From contig OZ020267.1 in assembly GCA_963971225.1 (NCBI GenBank), forward strand, positions 121,823,891 through 121,887,890: 64,000 bases of DNA, written 5' to 3'. The DNA comes from Melieria omissa (lineage: Eukaryota; Arthropoda; Insecta; Diptera; Ulidiidae). The notes under the pieces are model-generated. The model saw only the letters and a list, made by a program, of their open reading frames with translations. It was not told the DNA's origin and did no database searches. Shown piece by piece: positions 45,246 to 54,373 of this stretch. The position numbers and the translations under genes are program-made. Within the stretch, counting starts at the first letter, position 1. Each line of letters starts with the position of its first letter.

Positions 45246-46543
45246 AAGGCTGTCCACACCAAAATTTGGTCACTAAAAAACACCCCTGTGCCTCATGTTA
45301 CGACTTATTTTTCATAAACATTTTCAAATCTAAACATGCGATGATTCAAATGTAAGTTCTCCATTAAAATTATTTTCATTAAGTTCTTTGATTCTTTTAA
45401 AATGGTAAGCCAATTGGAGGAGCGAAAATTGATTTTACACGAATTTATTTCGAACAGACAACATAGCGCACGAAAAATTGCAAAAAAACTAAATTTCGCA
45501 CCATCTACGGTGATAAATGTTTTAAAAAACTTCAATAATCGTTTGTGCTTAGATTCTAAAAAAGGAAGTGGTGGAAACAATAACCAAAGCGATATTCACA
45601 GCGCAAAAAAGTGAAGCAAGAGTTTAAAAAGGATCCAAGGATATCCACTCGTGCAGTAGCAAAAAAAATTCGCATGTCGAAATCATTTGTACAAAAAGTA
45701 AAAGAAAAAGAAGGTTTGAAAACTTATAAAGCTCAAGTGGTGCCCGATCGTAACGCCAAACAAAATTTGACAGCAAAACAGCGATGCAGAAAACTTTATG
45801 AAACACAATTGACCAAATTTAAATGTGTTGTAATGGCTGATGAAACTTACTGTTTTAAGAATTTTAAATATATCCCGGGACAAGAGTTTTACACTGCAGA
45901 ATCACGACAAGATGCACCTGATGACGTAAAAATAAAAAAACGTTCCAAATTTCCACAAAAACTGATGGTTTGGCAAGCGATTTGCTCCTGTAGTAGGAAA
46001 ACGGATCCTTTCGTTACATCGGGCACAATAAATGCAGAAATTCACAAAAAAGAGTGCTTGGAAAAGCGTATTCTGCCTTTTATAAAAAGCCATAATGTGG
46101 GTACTCTGTTTTGACCCGACCTCGCTAGTTGTCACTATGCTTGAGACGTCCTAAAGTGGTATAAGGACAATGGAGTGTTTTTCGTTGCTCGCGACTGCAA
46201 TCCTCCCAATAGCCCGGAGCTGCGACCAATAGAGAATTATTGGTCTATTGTTAAGAGAATCTTAAAAAGCACGCGTGGCTCCATCAATACAGAAAAAAAG
46301 TTCCGTTCGAAATGGTTGTGGGCGTCAAAAAAAGTCACGCAGGACCTCGTGCAAAAAATGATGGGAACAGTTCGGCAAAAAGTGCGCCTGGTAGCATACG
46401 AAAAATAGCATATTAAAATGTATGTTATATAACATTTCGTTAAAGTATCTAGTTACAAATACAACAAATTTTTTTAGAAAAATATCATTGTTTTTTATTT
46501 TATATACATTTTAAAGTGACCAAATTTTGGTGTGGACAGCCTT
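45246..46543 (+). mobile_element. DD37E-type Tc1/mariner element, copy 2
   Basis: Perfect 29-bp inverted repeats begin AAGGCTGTCCACACC and end GGTCACT, flanked by TA at 45244-45245 and 46544-46545. The 1,298-bp element carries a nearly full transposase. Perfect ends with a damaged gene suggest it may have been mobilised in trans or is young. It lies inside the host intron on the opposite strand to the gene. Confidence 0.92.
45402..46408 (+). pseudogene. DD37E transposase with one frameshift and two stops
   Basis: The ATG at 45402 opens two HTH units (RKIAKKLNFAPSTVINVLKN, then AVAKKIRMSKSFVQKV). A one-base shift in an A run near 45607 separates them. The first catalytic Asp is in VVMADETYCF and the second in PDLASCHY. 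The Glu is in SPELRPIENYW; 37 positions separate the second Asp from it, which defines the ITmD37E class. Stops replace a Trp just before PDLA (46112) and a residue after HYA (46141). Confidence 0.9.
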
Positions 46544-46626
46544 TATAACCCTGGAAATATCCTATTCAATAAAGTCAAATCTATCTATATAGTACACTTT
46601 TTTTGACAACCTAACCCAACTAAATA

Positions 46627-46861
46627 TCGCTCCTTCGCTGCAAGAACGTCATAACTAAAAATTTTTTTTCAGTTTATGGCAGCCCTGTGTGTATCTGCAT
46701 ATGATCTGATATCTGTCAAAACCTCTTTGTAAAATATTCAAAACTTTGCTCACAAGACGACATGAACAATTTTTTGGTACCTTGAACTGTTCATGTAGTT
46801 GATTGAATTTTCTCGGAATGATGTAGTTTTGAGTTATGACGTTCTTGCAGCGAAGGAGCGA
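46627..46861. mobile_element. 235-bp TA-target MITE
   Basis: Perfect 30-bp inverted repeats begin TCGCTCCTTCGCTGCAAG and are flanked by TA on both sides (46625-46626, 46862-46863). There is no coding region. It belongs to the Tc1/mariner type by target; its ends match no other element in the window. Confidence 0.88.
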
Positions 46862-46892
46862 TATGTAGAAAGGCCAATGGTAGATCAAAACT

Positions 46893-46946
46893 GTTTTTTT
46901 TTTTTTACGGAGGAGGTGGAAAATCTTCGAAAGATGCAGCCGGACC
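46893..46946 (-). mobile_element. Tiny 3' stub of an R1-like element
   Basis: A T run (46893-46906) is followed by ACGGAGGAGGTGGAAAATC and TTCGAAAGATGC. Read on the minus strand this equals the last 40-50 bp of the intact R1-like element (around 25790-25830) plus its poly(A). It is a severely 5'-truncated insertion of the same or a sister family. Confidence 0.75.
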
Positions 46947-47873
46947 CGAGACCCATTTGTATTATTTTTATTTCACATAGAAATTCTTGTACAATTCAAT
47001 TGCCTACAGCTGTTACTTTAAAATTTATAGAAGGAGAAAGCATGACTCATTTTTAACATTTAGGTTTTAAGCCAGTTTGACTTACGGGCCTCAAGTCTTT
47101 TCACTATCGAGACCAGCGAAAAATTGACGCCAAAGGTTCGGCCTCCGGTTCTAAGTGTCAGTTTGAACTCTGCCGAAATATGTGAGCCGTTCACTTTGTA
47201 GTTCATATTAGTAAAACTATTTCCATTTCTATATGCAAATCTTGATATATATTTACTGATTTTGACATCAACCAAGCAAAGTTAGTGTTAACGAAAAATG
47301 CGAAAAGTTCGGTGGCTCAGTTGGCCCGAAAGCCTCATAACTGAGTCCGAGTCTGACTGTAGAAGAGTGCAAAACGGGCGCCACAATTTGAATATTTCAA
47401 AACCACCAAATGTCCTTTACGCAGAGCAACAATGGCACTGCAACCTACTTTTGGGTGGGTGTCTGAAAGTTCTCGTAGCCTACTTTCGCGCGCTGCCATT
47501 GGGGGGTGGCGTGCATCCGCACGTGAATGACAGCAAAGTGCTGTTGGAGCTGTGAAAAGTGCCAACTGTCGAGCGCGCACCTAAATTAGGCTGACAGCTC
47601 GCCGACACGCGTGGGCGCTGCATTTGTGCTCGAGTTGACGCATAACTGCGCTCCTCTAGCCTGGTGTTTAGTTAGTGGATTGCAATAAAGGGTGGTGGGT
47701 GCAAATGAGAACAGTTACAATACCGAATATACTTGGATATACTTGGAGTCTTTGATTGCTTTCGCGAAAAAGAGGCATTGCAGCATGGATCAAAATATCA
47801 AAATATTATCAAAATATAGACTTAAAAATTGTGCAAAAGCATTAGTTGTCTACTTTCGCAGTTCCACATGTGG

Positions 47874-47961
47874 CCATATCGTCGCCTGAGAATACAAATG
47901 TCGTATGTCTTTGTAGGCTCAATGAAACATATGACATTCGTTTTCTGAGGCGACGATATGG
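47874..47961. repeat. 88-bp near-perfect foldback hairpin
   Basis: The left arm starts CCATATCGTCGCCTGAGAA; the right arm, inverted, starts CCATATCGTCGCCTCAGAA. The arms pair over about 35-40 bp with a handful of mismatches and a short loop. No target duplication is clear. It could be a miniature TIR element or a transcribed hairpin. Confidence 0.8.
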
Positions 47962-49179
47962 TGTTACCATTATATTTTAATTAATTAATTTGTATTATTT
48001 ACTTTCATTTTGAAATTCTCATTTAATCCTTCATCGACATTCGATTTGTGTGGGTGTAAGTTAATGTGTTCGGCGTATTGTGGGGCCGTTTGTCGGTGGC
48101 TATTTGCAGTAAAGTCAGACGGAAACGGAAACAACAAGAAGAAAGCATAAAGTGCAACGTGCAAGTGCGGAGCAATAAAGTGCGGCAAAACAAACATGTG
48201 ACGAGAAGAAGAGTGAAGTGACAGTGCAGGCAGCGAATCATAAGAAAAGGACTACGAAGAATATTCAGAAGAAGCAGAGATTCAGGCAGTGCGGTTGCAA
48301 TCGACGACTGCAGCGGTGTGTGGGACGATGCGATGCGCAGTTGTTGTGCTTTCGCGGCGCGTCGGTTGCGGTGCGGTGCTGGTGTGCAAGTCAAATTTAC
48401 CTGAGGCGGCCGGTAGTTTAGTGGTTTTCGCATTCGGTGCTGTCGACGTTGTGACCGCTGTTGGTATTGTGGTCGTTGTTGTTGCTGTTATTGTTGGAGG
48501 TGCTGCTATGTCGCGTAGTAGTTTTGAAGTGGCGCACTTGGCGAGTAGTTGGCTGTCATCGCGGCTGTCGCTGTCGCTGTCGTGGCTGTGACAGATGTTA
48601 GTGTTGCTGCTGGCGCTGCCGGTGGTCGTCGGATCGCAGTTGGCGTTGCTGCTGGCGAACGGAACGTGACCAACAGCGGTTGCGGTGGGTTTCTTTGGCT
48701 GCTTGCTGCACGCGGTATTCAAATGAAATGGTCCTGCTCGATGAGCGCGCCAAGGTGCAGTTTGCGGGATACCAAAGGAGAAGAAAATATGGTTTAAGTT
48801 TAAGTCGTTAGTATGTATGGCAGTCGCGCACTGGTCAAAGCGAGCACAACGCAACACAACGGAACGCCGCAACCTGGCCGGCGGCGGCGCTAATGCGGCG
48901 AACTTTTCACTGAAACACGAAAACTTGCTCAAGTGTCGCACTTAAAAATTCACTTAAACGTTGGCGAACAAAGTGAGAATGGCAGCGCGCAGGCGGACGC
49001 TTGGGGTAGCGGCGCTGGTTGGGCATTGAGACGCACAGAGAAATGTCACAGCGGAAGCCAATTTCCCCCCGCCGCTCCTTTAATGGTGGATGGAAAGTAA
49101 TCAAAGCGGAAGCGGAAATGTACACAAATGAAACTTGAGCATTTTCCCTTTTAATTACGCGCAGTTACAATTTACATTA

Positions 49180-49340
49180 ACAACAACGACAACAACGACC
49201 ACAACACAAACACAACAACTGCAAGAACAAAAACAATAACAGCTACTAGCAGTCAGCCGCCGCTGGTCGTTCGCCAACCGTTGACAAGTAGTAAGAACAA
49301 CAGCAATAACAACAACAACAACAATAGTAATAACAACAAC
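49180..49340. repeat. CAA-rich microsatellite tract
   Basis: Interrupted runs of AACAACAACGACAAC and AACAACAACAACAAC alternate with less regular sequence. The Val/Cys-rich frames on the minus strand are products of this repeat. Confidence 0.8.
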
Positions 49341-49994
49341 CAGCGCAGCACATAATGTAATAAAAACATCGAATTTTACTGGCTTTGTGAGTGTGTGTGT
49401 GTGCGTGTGAGCGGCCACCAGCGTTGCCCGCTGCTCGGTCAGCCGGTTGGGGGCGCCTCATGCCGAGTGTGGTGTCCTGGCCGCCGCACTGGGCCCGATG
49501 CAGTTTTTTCGTGGCACAATGGCGCAGTTGTTGTCCTGAGTATCTCTTCAGTTTGTTAGTGCTGTTGTTGCTGTGGCTGTTATTGTTGCTGTTGTTTTTA
49601 CTGTAGCCTTACCACCAACAATCAAACAAACTTGTTCTTCAGTTCACATTTGTTTATTTTGTTTAGTGTATTCGAATGCAATTGAAGAGTTGTGTTGTGT
49701 AGGGTTGTTGTTATTGTTATTGTTGTCGGCTGTGCTTATTTGTATTTTCCGTTTCCGTTTTGGTCGATTTTTGTTTTAGTTTGCCCTTTCATGTCTTTGC
49801 GATCCCTTTGCAATTATGATTTATTTGTTTTGTTTTCATTTTTTCCGTTTCTGCTTCGGCTGCCTTTTTTGTGTGCAATGTTTTATCGCTTAAAGCGAGG
49901 TTTTACAACATTTATGAAACCAATTAAAACGAAACAGTTTTCGATTATTTTCAATTATTGTAATTTCTGAAAACGCGCAAGCAAAAAGTGGTGC

Positions 49995-50007
49995 GGGGGG
50001 GGGGGGG
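49995..50007 (+). repeat. G13 homopolymer
   Basis: Thirteen consecutive G bases in otherwise AT-rich intron. The length may be an assembly estimate. Confidence 0.8.
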
Positions 50008-50771
50008 TCGCTAGAGGCCGTTTCAAGTGCACTCAATTAACCATTTTTCGATCGTGTTTGGCTAACAAAAGGATATGTTGTGGTCGAAAGCGAAATTGAT
50101 TTAAAATTGTTTGCTATGAATGCGAAACTGTTTGCTTCAGGTCATCCTTCTGCCTATTCGGAAGCGGCAAAACTGAAAGTCGAATTGCATTGACATACTT
50201 TGAAAATATCCGCAGTCGGGCACACAAATGAGTCCAGTACACTTTTGACCAACTATGAGCTGACTGCAGTTTCCTAGTCTTCAATGCAGAATGTCTATCG
50301 AACATAAAAATTTGTTTCGGAAAAACTTTGGATATGTTTTGCAGCTCATTATGACTTCGAAACGAATTTCTCTACTCCGCACATATTTTCTGTTTCTAGA
50401 AATAAACAAATAGCCAAAATGTCCAATGTCGGCCTTCCTCACATATAATTTTTCTGTTATAGTTTTTCCTTCTTGTTATTTAGAGCTGACATGTACTCGA
50501 CGTGTCTAGCAACACCTGGCAACTGTTGTCAAAAAATCTTAAATCACCTCCAAAGGTAACACTTCCCAGCTCCAATGTTTCCCACCTTTCTCCAGTATCA
50601 GAGCAAGACAAGTCAGTGAGTCAGTACAAACAATTATGTACACACACCATGCTTTCAAGTATTGAAAACACTTTTGCATAGTTAAGAATTCCAAAGTTAC
50701 TGAAACAAGACTGTTAACTGTTTACATATGTTTGAAGGCGGCAAAACTCTCATTGAGTATTACCAGGTATA

Positions 50772-52034
50772 TCAGTATGAAGTGAGCCCCAAGATTTGTT
50801 TATGTTTTGATATTTGTTGTGAACGAGCCTTAATTTTTTATTGTTTTGTTGCTATGACATCTGTCAAGCATATTTAGTATACATTAAGCGATTGAACAAA
50901 CAACATCATATTTTTTCATCATGTTAAAAATGTCAAATTTTGTACCAGATAGTGATGATTTGCGGAAAGCATTAATTTTTTGTTTTCAATTGAAGAAAAG
51001 TGCTGCAGAGTCGCATCAAATGCTTGTCGAGGCATATGGCGATCATGCTCTATTAAGAGCAACATGCAAAAGATGGTTTCAACGCTTCAGAAATAATGAT
51101 TTTGATGTGAGAAATGAAGAACGTGGAAAACCACCAAGAAAGTTTGAAGAAGCCGAATTGCAAACGATATTGGATAAAGCTGACACTTTGAGTCAAAAGC
51201 AAATGGCAGAAATGTTAAATGTTGCACAAGCAATAATTTCTGTCCATTTAAAAGCTATGGGAAAGATCCAAAAGTGTGGAAAATGGGTGCCACATGAATT
51301 GAATGAAAGGCAGATGGAAAACCGAAAAAACACTTGTGAAATTTTGCTTCAAAGACAGGAAAGAAAATCAATTTTGCATCGAATTGTTACAGGCGATAAA
51401 AAATTGATCTATTTTAAGAATCCTAAACGGAAAAAATCATGGGTTAATCCGGGACAACTTTCAACATCGACTGCAAAACCAGATCGATTCGGCAAGAATG
51501 CAATGCTGTGTGTTTGGTGGGACCAGAGTGACGTGGTGTATTACGAGTTGTTAAAACCAGGCGAAACCGTTAATACTGATCGCTACCGACAACAAATGAT
51601 CAATTTGAACTATGCATTGATCGAAAAAACGACCAGAATGGGCCAGAAGACACGGCAAGGTAATTCTGCTCCATGCAATGCACCTGCACGCCAAGCAAGA
51701 CCGGTTCAGGATACAATCAAAGCACTTGGCTGGGAGCTGCTACCCCACCCACCGTATTCACCAGACTTGGCTCCTTCAGACTACAATTTTTTTTCATCGA
51801 TGGGACACGCATTGGCTGAGCAGCACTTCGATTCCTACGAGGAAGTCGAAAATTGGGTGTCTGATTGGTTTGTTTCAAAAGACAAACAATTCTATTGGCG
51901 TGGTGTTCCACAAATTGCCTGAAAGATGGACAAAATGTGTGGCTAGCAATGGCCAATACTTTGAATAAAATGTTTTTTACTTTCTCATTAAAAATGAGTG
52001 TTTTATTTTCGCAAAACAGGCTCACTTTACCTGA
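50772..52034 (+). mobile_element. Mariner (DD34D) element, decayed
   Basis: A mariner transposase gene occupies most of the segment. Probable inverted ends share AAGTGAGCC (left about 50779-50788, right about 52017-52030) next to ATCAG/CTGAT words and TA. The exact ends are ambiguous by several bases. Length is about 1.26 kb, usual for mariner. Confidence 0.75.
50921..51976 (+). pseudogene. Mariner transposase lacking its second catalytic Asp
   Basis: A 333-aa frame opens at 50921 and covers the whole family length. It has the HTH region, the linker WVPHELNERQ, the first Asp in IVTGDKKLIYF and YSPDLAPSDYNFF with the third Asp. The second motif, normally LLHDN, reads SAPCNAP because small deletions around 51661-51680 shift the frame out and back, removing the Asp. 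A later one-base insertion near 51907 gives an early stop; the usual end (HKLPERW, CVASNGQYFE) continues in the next frame to 51966. The gene is long but inactive. Confidence 0.88.
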
Positions 52035-52529
52035 TAAGTCCGGGAAGTGTTGTGGCAACGATTTTGAAGTTTTGTTCCGCACATGTTCCAATTAATTGCG
52101 TGTTAGGCTTTAGACACTTGACAACTATGAGTTTAAAATCAACGAATTTGAGCCTTTACAACCATAGAAATCAAAAACATTCCAATTGTGATAACCTTAT
52201 ATGGGTTGTTCAAAGACACCAAGCAAAAAAAAAAACACAAAAATCGTATTTAATTAGTATTCAATGTTTGTTATTTCTTGCACTGCACAACTTTGATATT
52301 CGAACTGAAACAATTTTCTGTGTCCGCAATGCAAGCAGCGATTTCGCCTCACGCACACGTCACATTGTTTGTGTGAGTAAACACCCGTTCGGAGCGCCGT
52401 CTACGACTCATTCGAAGCTATTTGATACATAATTTAAAGTCTCATTCGGAAATTAGCATTTATGAAGTCGCATTAAAATGTTGCAGTATCGAAAATCGAG
52501 TTTATGCAGCGCCTGGGGACGACTGCTTT

Positions 52530-52532
<3 letters not shown>

Positions 52533-52564
<32 letters not shown>
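52533..52564 (+). repeat. (CA)16 microsatellite
   Basis: A clean CA dinucleotide run inside the intron, about 300 bp from the splice donor at 52865. Confidence 0.95.
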
Positions 52565-52567
<3 letters not shown>

Positions 52568-52865
52568 GGTTTCAATTTCGCAAAAATGCGCATCGCATTT
52601 GGGAATGCAACTCAATTCGCCCGACGGTCGCCGCTTCGTCGCTTTCCCGCCCATCGCCCACCCACATATTGCTGTGTCCTTTCGCTGCTGTGCACAAAAC
52701 CGGCACATGGATCGCCGTCGTGAATTGACATCGAATGCGATTACCGCAATGTGCAGCGCGGGACCATAAATCTAAATCTAAATCCGAGCTCGCCGCGCGA
52801 CGGGCAATAGCCGCTGCTGCATGTCTGATTGTTTGCTTGTTTGTTTGTTTGTGTACTATACTCAC

Positions 52866-53369
52866 ACTCACTGCCGCCCGACATCGCCGTGTGAGCCGAG
52901 GGTGTCACTTGATAGCTCTCCCCATCAACGCCGATGGCACTTGTCACATGATAGCCGTATCCATTCTGCGACCCATACACGCTGGCCGCCGCCTTTTGCT
53001 GCTGTTGCTGCTGGTGCAGTGGGTGTACTGGCTGGTGCTGTTGCTGGTGCAGCTGCTCGTCGGGATCGTGGACAGCGGTGAGTGTCAGCTCCATGCCGTG
53101 CGCGTCGAGGGTTTTGCTGTCAAGCCCGCTGCCGGGATAGTAGGGCGGCGGTGGCGCCTGACTCGCTTGGGCCACTATCGACGGCCGGCCCGAGTCGAGG
53201 TCGTACTCTTTGACGGGGGAGGTGTTCTTCTTCGCTGCGTTGGCGCGTCGACAATGGCAGAACATCACGAGCAATGCGACGAGCAGCAGGAATGCAACGG
53301 ACGACACGACTATGGCGATTAAGGCAGATGTCGTTAGCGATGACGTTTCGGCCAAGTATGATTTGCCAA
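52866..53369 (-). CDS. ed/fred: Echinoid-family adhesion protein, transmembrane exon
   Basis: The exon follows the acceptor CCACTTGCAG at 53370 and ends before GTGAGTAT at 52865. Its length of 504 bp leaves phase 1 on both sides. The junction with the upstream exon makes NAEI|GKSYLAE. It encodes a single membrane span (TSALIAIVVSSVAFLLLVAL), a stop-transfer CHCRR, the acidic YDLDSGRPSIVAQ, a PPPPYY motif that could bind WW domains, and a His/Gln-rich HQQQHQ run. An alternative donor 4 bp upstream (GTGAGTGT) has a different phase, so the second one is preferred. Confidence 0.88.
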
Positions 53370-54373
53370 CTGCAAGTGGAAGAGACAGAGAACATACAAT
53401 TTTCAGTTGCTGTGGTAGTTGGTGCTCGTCGAACGATTTCACTGATACATACAACGGCTGCCTGATGGACAATTGTACGCTATACGAGTTTCAAGAATAT
53501 TGGCTTAAAAATGCCTACTGAAAGGTGCGTGGTGAAGTATTTCCACAAAATTAGGTCACTGGGCATTGAGGTATGCACATATATAAATGTTTCTAAAAAT
53601 CGCTTTATAGTGACTGGCTGTTTTTTAAACAACTGCCTGAACTTTTTCAACGTATGATGAATAATTCAATTAGGATTAATTATTATATATATTCAACAGA
53701 GGAAATGCTAATTATATTCGCAACACAAGTACCGTTAGCACATTTCCAGACGGAATTCGTATTCCAGACGTCAATGAGAAACTACATTGTTTTGCCGGCC
53801 TCGACAGTTCGGGTAACGCGCTTGCTTCTCACGGCAGTGGCATTAGGTTCGATTCCTATCTCTGCCTCGTTGAACACTCGTTCGATTCCCCGTTAAACTG
53901 TGAGTACCATCGCTGTTCTTCCCCTTTCCCAATCTGTTTGAAATGTGCATGAAATACATTACAAACGGGTGGTAATTTGTGGTATCACAATGGGCCTATA
54001 TAGAGGCCTAAGTGTGTCTCATACAGAGAAGCAGCCACCTTCCTACATACATACATAAATTGTTTCCTCCAAATATAGAACCTCCTACTACACAAATTTA
54101 TGTTTATTGATATATTTTACTAGAGGTTACCGGAAACAAGATGAACCTATAGACTATTGGTGATGCGTAAGAAAGTAAAACCTCACGAATTCTTCTTAAT
54201 TGAAGTACAAATCAGTTTCTGCAGGAATTTAGTTGCTGTTTATAGTAGGCGTTAAAAAGTACAGTAGTCGACAAAATGAAGGCTTTTGCGGGATAAATCA
54301 ATACCGTACTGTACTATTTAAATCTGTTATCTAACAATCCTACATATAAAGAACTATGGTCTGCTGTACTTAC
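53370..54373 (-). other. 1-kb intron between the FNIII and transmembrane exons
   Basis: Bounded by the donor GTAAGTAC and acceptor TTGCAG (minus strand). It contains the SINE described separately; the remainder (53370-53790, 54061-54373) has nothing I can name. Confidence 0.85.
53795..54060 (+). mobile_element. tRNA-derived SINE with a LINE-type 3' tail
   Basis: The head has a D-arm-like AGTTCGGGTAACGCG (A-box region) and, about 40 bp on, the B box GGTTCGATTCC at 53846-53856, the layout of a tRNA promoter. The acceptor arms do not pair, so it is not a working tRNA gene. The tail (53978-54039) has GTGGTATCACAATGGGCC, GGCCTAAGTGTGTCTC and GCAGCCAC, shared with the LOA/I-like LINE ends at 35617 and 37692-37766. 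It ends in CATA repeats. SINEs commonly borrow such tails to be copied by the partner LINE. Confidence 0.7.

Larger units (their letters stand above)
41838..52865 (-). other. 11-kb intron of the echinoid-family gene, packed with transposons
   Basis: The intron is bounded by a GTGAGTAT donor at 52865 and a TTTTCAG acceptor at 41838. It holds the elements listed separately plus unremarkable AT-rich DNA (42511-43205, 44689-45245). A GC-richer block at 47470-50000 has CAA/CAC microsatellites. The 220-codon minus frame at 48282-48941 is Thr/Ala/Ser-rich, lacks an ATG and has no domain, so I do not call it a gene. Confidence 0.75.

Noticed and set aside
48282..48941. 220-codon minus-strand Thr/Ser/Ala-rich frame in the large intron
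   Set aside because: It lacks an ATG, has no domain and consists largely of ACC/GCA repeats. It could be an alternative exon, but nothing supports that.
52541..52723. Frames encoding His-Thr repeats
   Set aside because: They translate the (CA)16 microsatellite and are not genes.
53795..53866. Possible tRNA gene
   Set aside because: A and B boxes are present but the acceptor arms do not pair and the cloverleaf cannot be closed. It is better explained as a SINE head.
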